Assembly (NCBI GenBank): GCA_002314605.1
Contig: DCGO01000138.1
Coordinates: forward strand, 5,626 to 14,970
Source of the DNA: Lentisphaeria bacterium UBA1776
GTDB taxonomy: Bacteria > Verrucomicrobiota > Lentisphaeria > Victivallales > Victivallaceae
DNA length: 9,345 nt
Reading direction: 5' to 3'
The notes below the pieces were generated by a model. That model saw only the letters and a list, made by a program, of their open reading frames with translations, did not search any database and was not told the origin of the DNA. Below are positions 7,615 through 9,345 of this stretch, piece by piece (position 1 is the stretch's first letter; each line of letters starts with the position of its first letter). The position numbers were made by a program, and so were the translations under genes.

Positions 7615-7642
7615 TTGACAAATCCGAATTTAGCGCTATAGT
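7615..7642 (+). promoter_or_regulatory. Sigma70-type promoter of the tRNA-Val gene
   Basis: Perfect TTGACA (7615-7620), 16-nt spacer, TATAGT (7637-7642, 5 of 6). Transcription should begin near 7649-7651, about 8-10 nt before the mature tRNA. It is the strongest promoter in the window. Confidence 0.8.
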
Positions 7643-7658
7643 AATAGAAAGAAACATC

Positions 7659-7735
7659 GGGCGATTAGCTCAGCTGGCTAGAGCGCTGCTTTCACACGGC
7701 AGAGGTCATGAGTTCAAGTCTCGTATCGCCCACCA
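7659..7735 (+). tRNA. tRNA-Val (anticodon CAC)
   Basis: Full cloverleaf read by hand: acceptor GGGCGAT (7659-7665) pairs with ATCGCCC (7725-7731); D stem GCTC/GAGC (7668-7671, 7681-7684); anticodon stem CTGCT/GGCAG (7686-7690, 7698-7702) with one T-G pair; loop TTCACAC with anticodon CAC at 7693-7695, reading GTG (valine); variable loop AGGTC; T arm ATGAG/CTCGT around TTCAAGT; discriminator A7732 and encoded CCA (7733-7735). It has its own promoter and terminator. GTG is used often in the neighbouring genes, consistent with a need for this tRNA. tRNA 3' ends are common integration sites, which is relevant to the odd region downstream. Confidence 0.97.
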
Positions 7736-7749
7736 TTTATAAATCGTTC

Positions 7750-7785
7750 AGCATCAACGGACTTCCGCTGATGCTTTTTTCTTTT
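7750..7785 (+). terminator. Intrinsic terminator of the tRNA-Val transcript
   Basis: The 11-bp arms AGCATCAACGG (7750-7760) and CCGCTGATGCT (7765-7775) pair with a single A-C mismatch around the loop ACTT, followed by a T-rich run TTTTTTCTTTT. It starts 15 nt after the tRNA. Confidence 0.9.
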
Positions 7786-8086
7786 CCGTAAAAGCCGTTG
7801 ACAGCCAGACTTGTGCAAAGAATAAAGGCCTCCCCTTACTTTCGCAGAGAATGGCTTCCCGGCATACCGGAACAGCCCCGGCGGTGTTCCCCGCCAAAAT
7901 TCTCCGTTCTCCGTTAGGTCGGGATTTTCGACTATTCAAACTGGGCGTGATACGACTGCGCCAATTCGCAGCGTTTATTCACACGCTATCTTTTCAGCGC
8001 ATACGCCGCGAATTTACATATCCCACCTCAAAACCGATAGTCTGTCCGCGCCGAAATTCCGGCACGAACCCCGTAAAAAAGAGTAG
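7786..8086. other. Unassigned region between tRNA terminator and truncated protease
   Basis: About 300 nt without a supportable gene. A frame starting at ATG 7851 gives 109 residues, rich in Arg and Pro and with no domain, and it overlaps the protease frame. I translated the stretch 7997-8086 in the protease frame and in others and found no match to the missing N-terminal half of a Deg protease. A small inverted repeat, GGAACA (7869-7874) with TGTTCC (7885-7890), and a CTGCG/CGCAG pair near 7957-7971 are visible. Base composition is less GC-rich by eye than the upstream operon. It could be foreign or decayed sequence joined to the protease remnant at about 8099. Confidence 0.45.
7798..7826 (+). 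promoter_or_regulatory. Possible promoter in the region after the tRNA
   Basis: A perfect TTGACA (7798-7803) is followed after 17 nt by AATAAA (7821-7826, 4 of 6). It points toward the truncated protease, but no clear gene starts soon after it; the first ATG at 7851 opens a 109-codon frame with no recognisable features. It could be the surviving promoter of a lost or interrupted gene, or chance. Confidence 0.25.
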
Positions 8087-8149
8087 CGCAAGGACTTTGG
8101 TGATGGCCTTTCCGTTACGCAGGGAATCATCTCGCGCATCGAATCAAGA

Positions 8150-9118
8150 ATGTACTCTCATTCATTCGAGTATTTACTGACAGCACAGCTGGATGCCGCA
8201 ATCAACCCGGGCAACAGTGGCGGTCCGATTTTCTTTGATGACAAGGTCGTTGGAATCGCTTTTCAGGGAAATCGCAGAGGCGAGAACCTCGGTTACATGA
8301 TCCACAGCGATGTGATTCGGCATTTTCTGACGGACATCAAAGACGGCAAGGTCGATGGTTTCGGAATTTTGGGTTTTGTGTATCTGCAACTTGAAAATCC
8401 GGACACTCGCCGTTACCTCAAAATGAAGCCTGACCAGACCGGTGTTTTGATCCGCTCCGTCAATCCCCTTACGCAGAAAGACACGATTCAGAAAGGTGAT
8501 GTTCTGCTGGCGATTGATGGCATGACCATTGCAAACAATGGCAACATTCGTCTGAGCGATGGACAGTCCCGCAATTTCAATACGATCATCCAGCGCAAGC
8601 AGATCGGCGAGAAAATGAATCTGACTCTGTTACGCGATGGCAAGATTATTTCCAAATTACTTCCCATCAGGAAATCACACAATAAAATTCAGGATCATCT
8701 TTGGGATCGCGGCCCAGAATATTACATCGTTGGAGGTCTGGTTTTCACAACGCTCAGCCACAGCTTTCTGGAAGAATGGGGCAAGGATAATCCTCCGGGC
8801 GAATTCACCAGATTATTTGGTGAAGAACATTCCTCGCTTACCGATGAAACCATTGTCTTGACCATGGTTCTCGGCGACGAGGTCAATATGGGCTATCAGG
8901 ATAGTGCACTGGTGATTGTGCATAACGTCAACGGTAAGCCGGTTAAGAACCTGCGTGAACTGATCCGCATGGTCGAAACATGCCAAAGTGAGTTTATTAC
9001 CTTCTCCGTGAACGGTCACGACCTACCTATTACTCTGGACACAAAAAAAATCCGCGATGCCACGCCCCGTATCCTCAAGCGCTACCGCGTCCCCGCTGAT
9101 CGTTGTCTGAAGGATTAA
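8150..9118 (+). CDS. N-terminally truncated Deg/HtrA-type serine protease with PDZ domains (probable gene remnant)
   Basis: 322 residues from ATG 8150. Residues about 12-40 contain AQLDAAINPGNSGGPIFFD, the nucleophile region of Deg/HtrA proteases with catalytic Ser23 (codon 8216). Residues about 60-165 form a PDZ domain (TGVLIRSVNP and KGDVLLAIDGM). The rest, with YYIVGGLVFTTLS and a terminal part resembling a second PDZ-like domain, matches the Deg9-type C-terminal layout known from plants and many bacteria. In-frame sequence before the ATG (8099-8149: GDGLSVTQGIISRIESR) is also plainly Deg-like, so 8150 is not the ancestral start. A TAG at 8084-8086 blocks further extension. The His and Asp of the triad, normally 100 or so residues upstream, are missing and not found in the preceding sequence. 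No ribosome binding site precedes 8150. Base usage is more AT-rich than in the upstream operon, suggesting transfer. A catalytically active protein is unlikely; a PDZ-only role cannot be excluded. Confidence 0.75.
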   Translation: MYSHSFEYLLTAQLDAAINPGNSGGPIFFDDKVVGIAFQGNRRGENLGYMIHSDVIRHFLTDIKDGKVDGFGILGFVYLQLENPDTRRYLKMKPDQTGVLIRSVNPLTQKDTIQKGDVLLAIDGMTIANNGNIRLSDGQSRNFNTIIQRKQIGEKMNLTLLRDGKIISKLLPIRKSHNKIQDHLWDRGPEYYIVGGLVFTTLSHSFLEEWGKDNPPGEFTRLFGEEHSSLTDETIVLTMVLGDEVNMGYQDSALVIVHNVNGKPVKNLRELIRMVETCQSEFITFSVNGHDLPITLDTKKIRDATPRILKRYRVPADRCLKD

Positions 9119-9135
9119 AACAAGAAAAATCCTCG

Positions 9136-9159
9136 GCAGATGAAAGGGGGGGCATCTGC
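9136..9159 (+). repeat. Inverted repeat after the protease fragment
   Basis: GCAGATG (9136-9142) and CATCTGC (9153-9159) pair perfectly around a loop of A3G7. It begins 18 nt after the stop. A T-containing but not U-rich stretch follows, so it is at most a weak terminator. Confidence 0.4.
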
Positions 9160-9218
9160 AGGTATTATTATTCGATGTGCAGGAACTTCTTCTGTTTTCC
9201 CAGTCAGCAGGAATTCTG

Positions 9219-9245
9219 GAAGGAATTGAACATTCCTTCTTCATT
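9219..9245 (+). terminator. Possible weak intrinsic terminator
   Basis: GAAGGAAT (9219-9226) and ATTCCTTC (9232-9239) form an 8-bp stem with a 5-nt loop, followed by TTCATT. The stem is AT-rich and the T run is broken, so termination strength is doubtful. Confidence 0.35.
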
Positions 9246-9273
9246 CGTAAAATCTCTCCGTCGGGTGTATATT
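9245..9273 (+). promoter_or_regulatory. Possible promoter of the gene at the right edge
   Basis: TATATT (9268-9273) is a good -10 (5 of 6) in an AT-rich run, but the -35 at 17 nt distance (TCGTAA, 9245-9250) is poor. Its start site would fall at the palindrome beginning at 9279. The call rests on the -10 and the position 65 nt before the next start codon. Confidence 0.35.
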
Positions 9274-9278
9274 ACATT

Positions 9279-9292
9279 ACCGCCATGGCGGT
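9279..9292. repeat. Perfect 14-bp palindrome ACCGCCATGGCGGT
   Basis: Fully self-complementary without a spacer and located where transcription from the proposed promoter would begin, 46 nt before the next start codon. This position fits an operator or a 5'-leader hairpin, but no regulator is identified and chance in GC-rich DNA is possible. Confidence 0.4.
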
Positions 9293-9320
9293 TTGAAATA
9301 ACATACAGCGCCGGGAAACC

Positions 9321-9328
9321 GGAAGGAG
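9321..9328 (+). promoter_or_regulatory. Strong Shine-Dalgarno of the right-edge gene
   Basis: GGAAGGAG lies 9 nt before ATG 9338. Its first two bases belong to a small CCGG-GAAA-CCGG hairpin (9311-9322) with a GNRA-type loop, which could tune access to the ribosome. Confidence 0.65.
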
Positions 9329-9337
9329 CGATTATAT

Positions 9338-9345
9338 ATGAGCAA
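9338..9345 (+). CDS. Start of a gene running off the right edge (3' partial)
   Basis: Only ATG AGC and two further bases are visible. The strong GGAAGGAG at proper distance and the promoter-like sequence upstream make this a credible start. The product cannot be named. Confidence 0.55.

Noticed and set aside
7851..8180. 109-codon plus-strand frame after the tRNA
   Set aside because: No ribosome binding site stands out, the composition is Arg/Pro-rich, no domain is seen, and it overlaps clear Deg-protease sequence in another frame.
9023..9244. 73-codon minus-strand frame at the protease end
   Set aside because: It is opposite the protease C-terminus and runs through the inverted repeats; nothing supports it as coding.
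1..9345. CRISPR array, transposase, integrase or rRNA gene
   Set aside because: No spaced direct repeats, transposase or recombinase motifs, or rRNA-like sequence were found on either strand.

Overview
The window reads as a chromosomal segment of a Gram-negative bacterium with a GC-rich coding strand. The Bat-type envelope genes, long overlapping shadow ORFs and general gene style suggest the PVC group, perhaps Lentisphaerota. This placement is an inference from gene content and carries low to moderate confidence. All genes I accept lie on the plus strand.

Region 1 (1-3040) is the end of a Bat (Bacteroides aerotolerance-type) cluster. It holds the C-terminal part of a BatC-like lysine/glutamine-rich protein, open at the left edge, followed by one 836-residue protein in which a BatD module is fused to a BatE module (TPR, two membrane segments, SH3-like domain). 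Region 2 (3041-7572) begins with a promoter and strong ribosome binding site and then has four tightly packed genes: argJ (arginine biosynthesis), purQ (glutaminase subunit of FGAM synthase), an MFS transporter, and a PHP-family metal-dependent phosphoesterase whose start overlaps the transporter stop (ATGA). Spacings of 14 and 28 nt and one overlap indicate a single transcript mixing amino-acid, purine, transport and phosphatase functions.

Region 3 (7573-7785) is a self-contained tRNA-Val(CAC) unit: sigma70-like promoter, complete tRNA with encoded CCA, and strong intrinsic terminator. Region 4 (7786-9337) looks different from the rest: less GC-rich by eye, with about 300 nt of unassigned sequence and then an N-terminally truncated Deg/HtrA-type serine protease. 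The protease keeps its catalytic serine and PDZ domains but lacks the His and Asp part of the triad. Protease-like sequence continues upstream of the first ATG to about position 8099 and then stops abruptly, so this is most likely a broken gene left by a rearrangement or insertion next to the tRNA. The last 220 nt hold several inverted repeats, a possible promoter and the ribosome binding site of a gene whose first codons (from 9338) end the window.

Nothing here amounts to a clearly new defence or mobile system. The points most worth a second look are the BatD-BatE fusion, the mixed argJ-purQ-MFS-PHP operon, the PHP protein's unassigned N-terminal region, and the truncated protease beside the tRNA gene.
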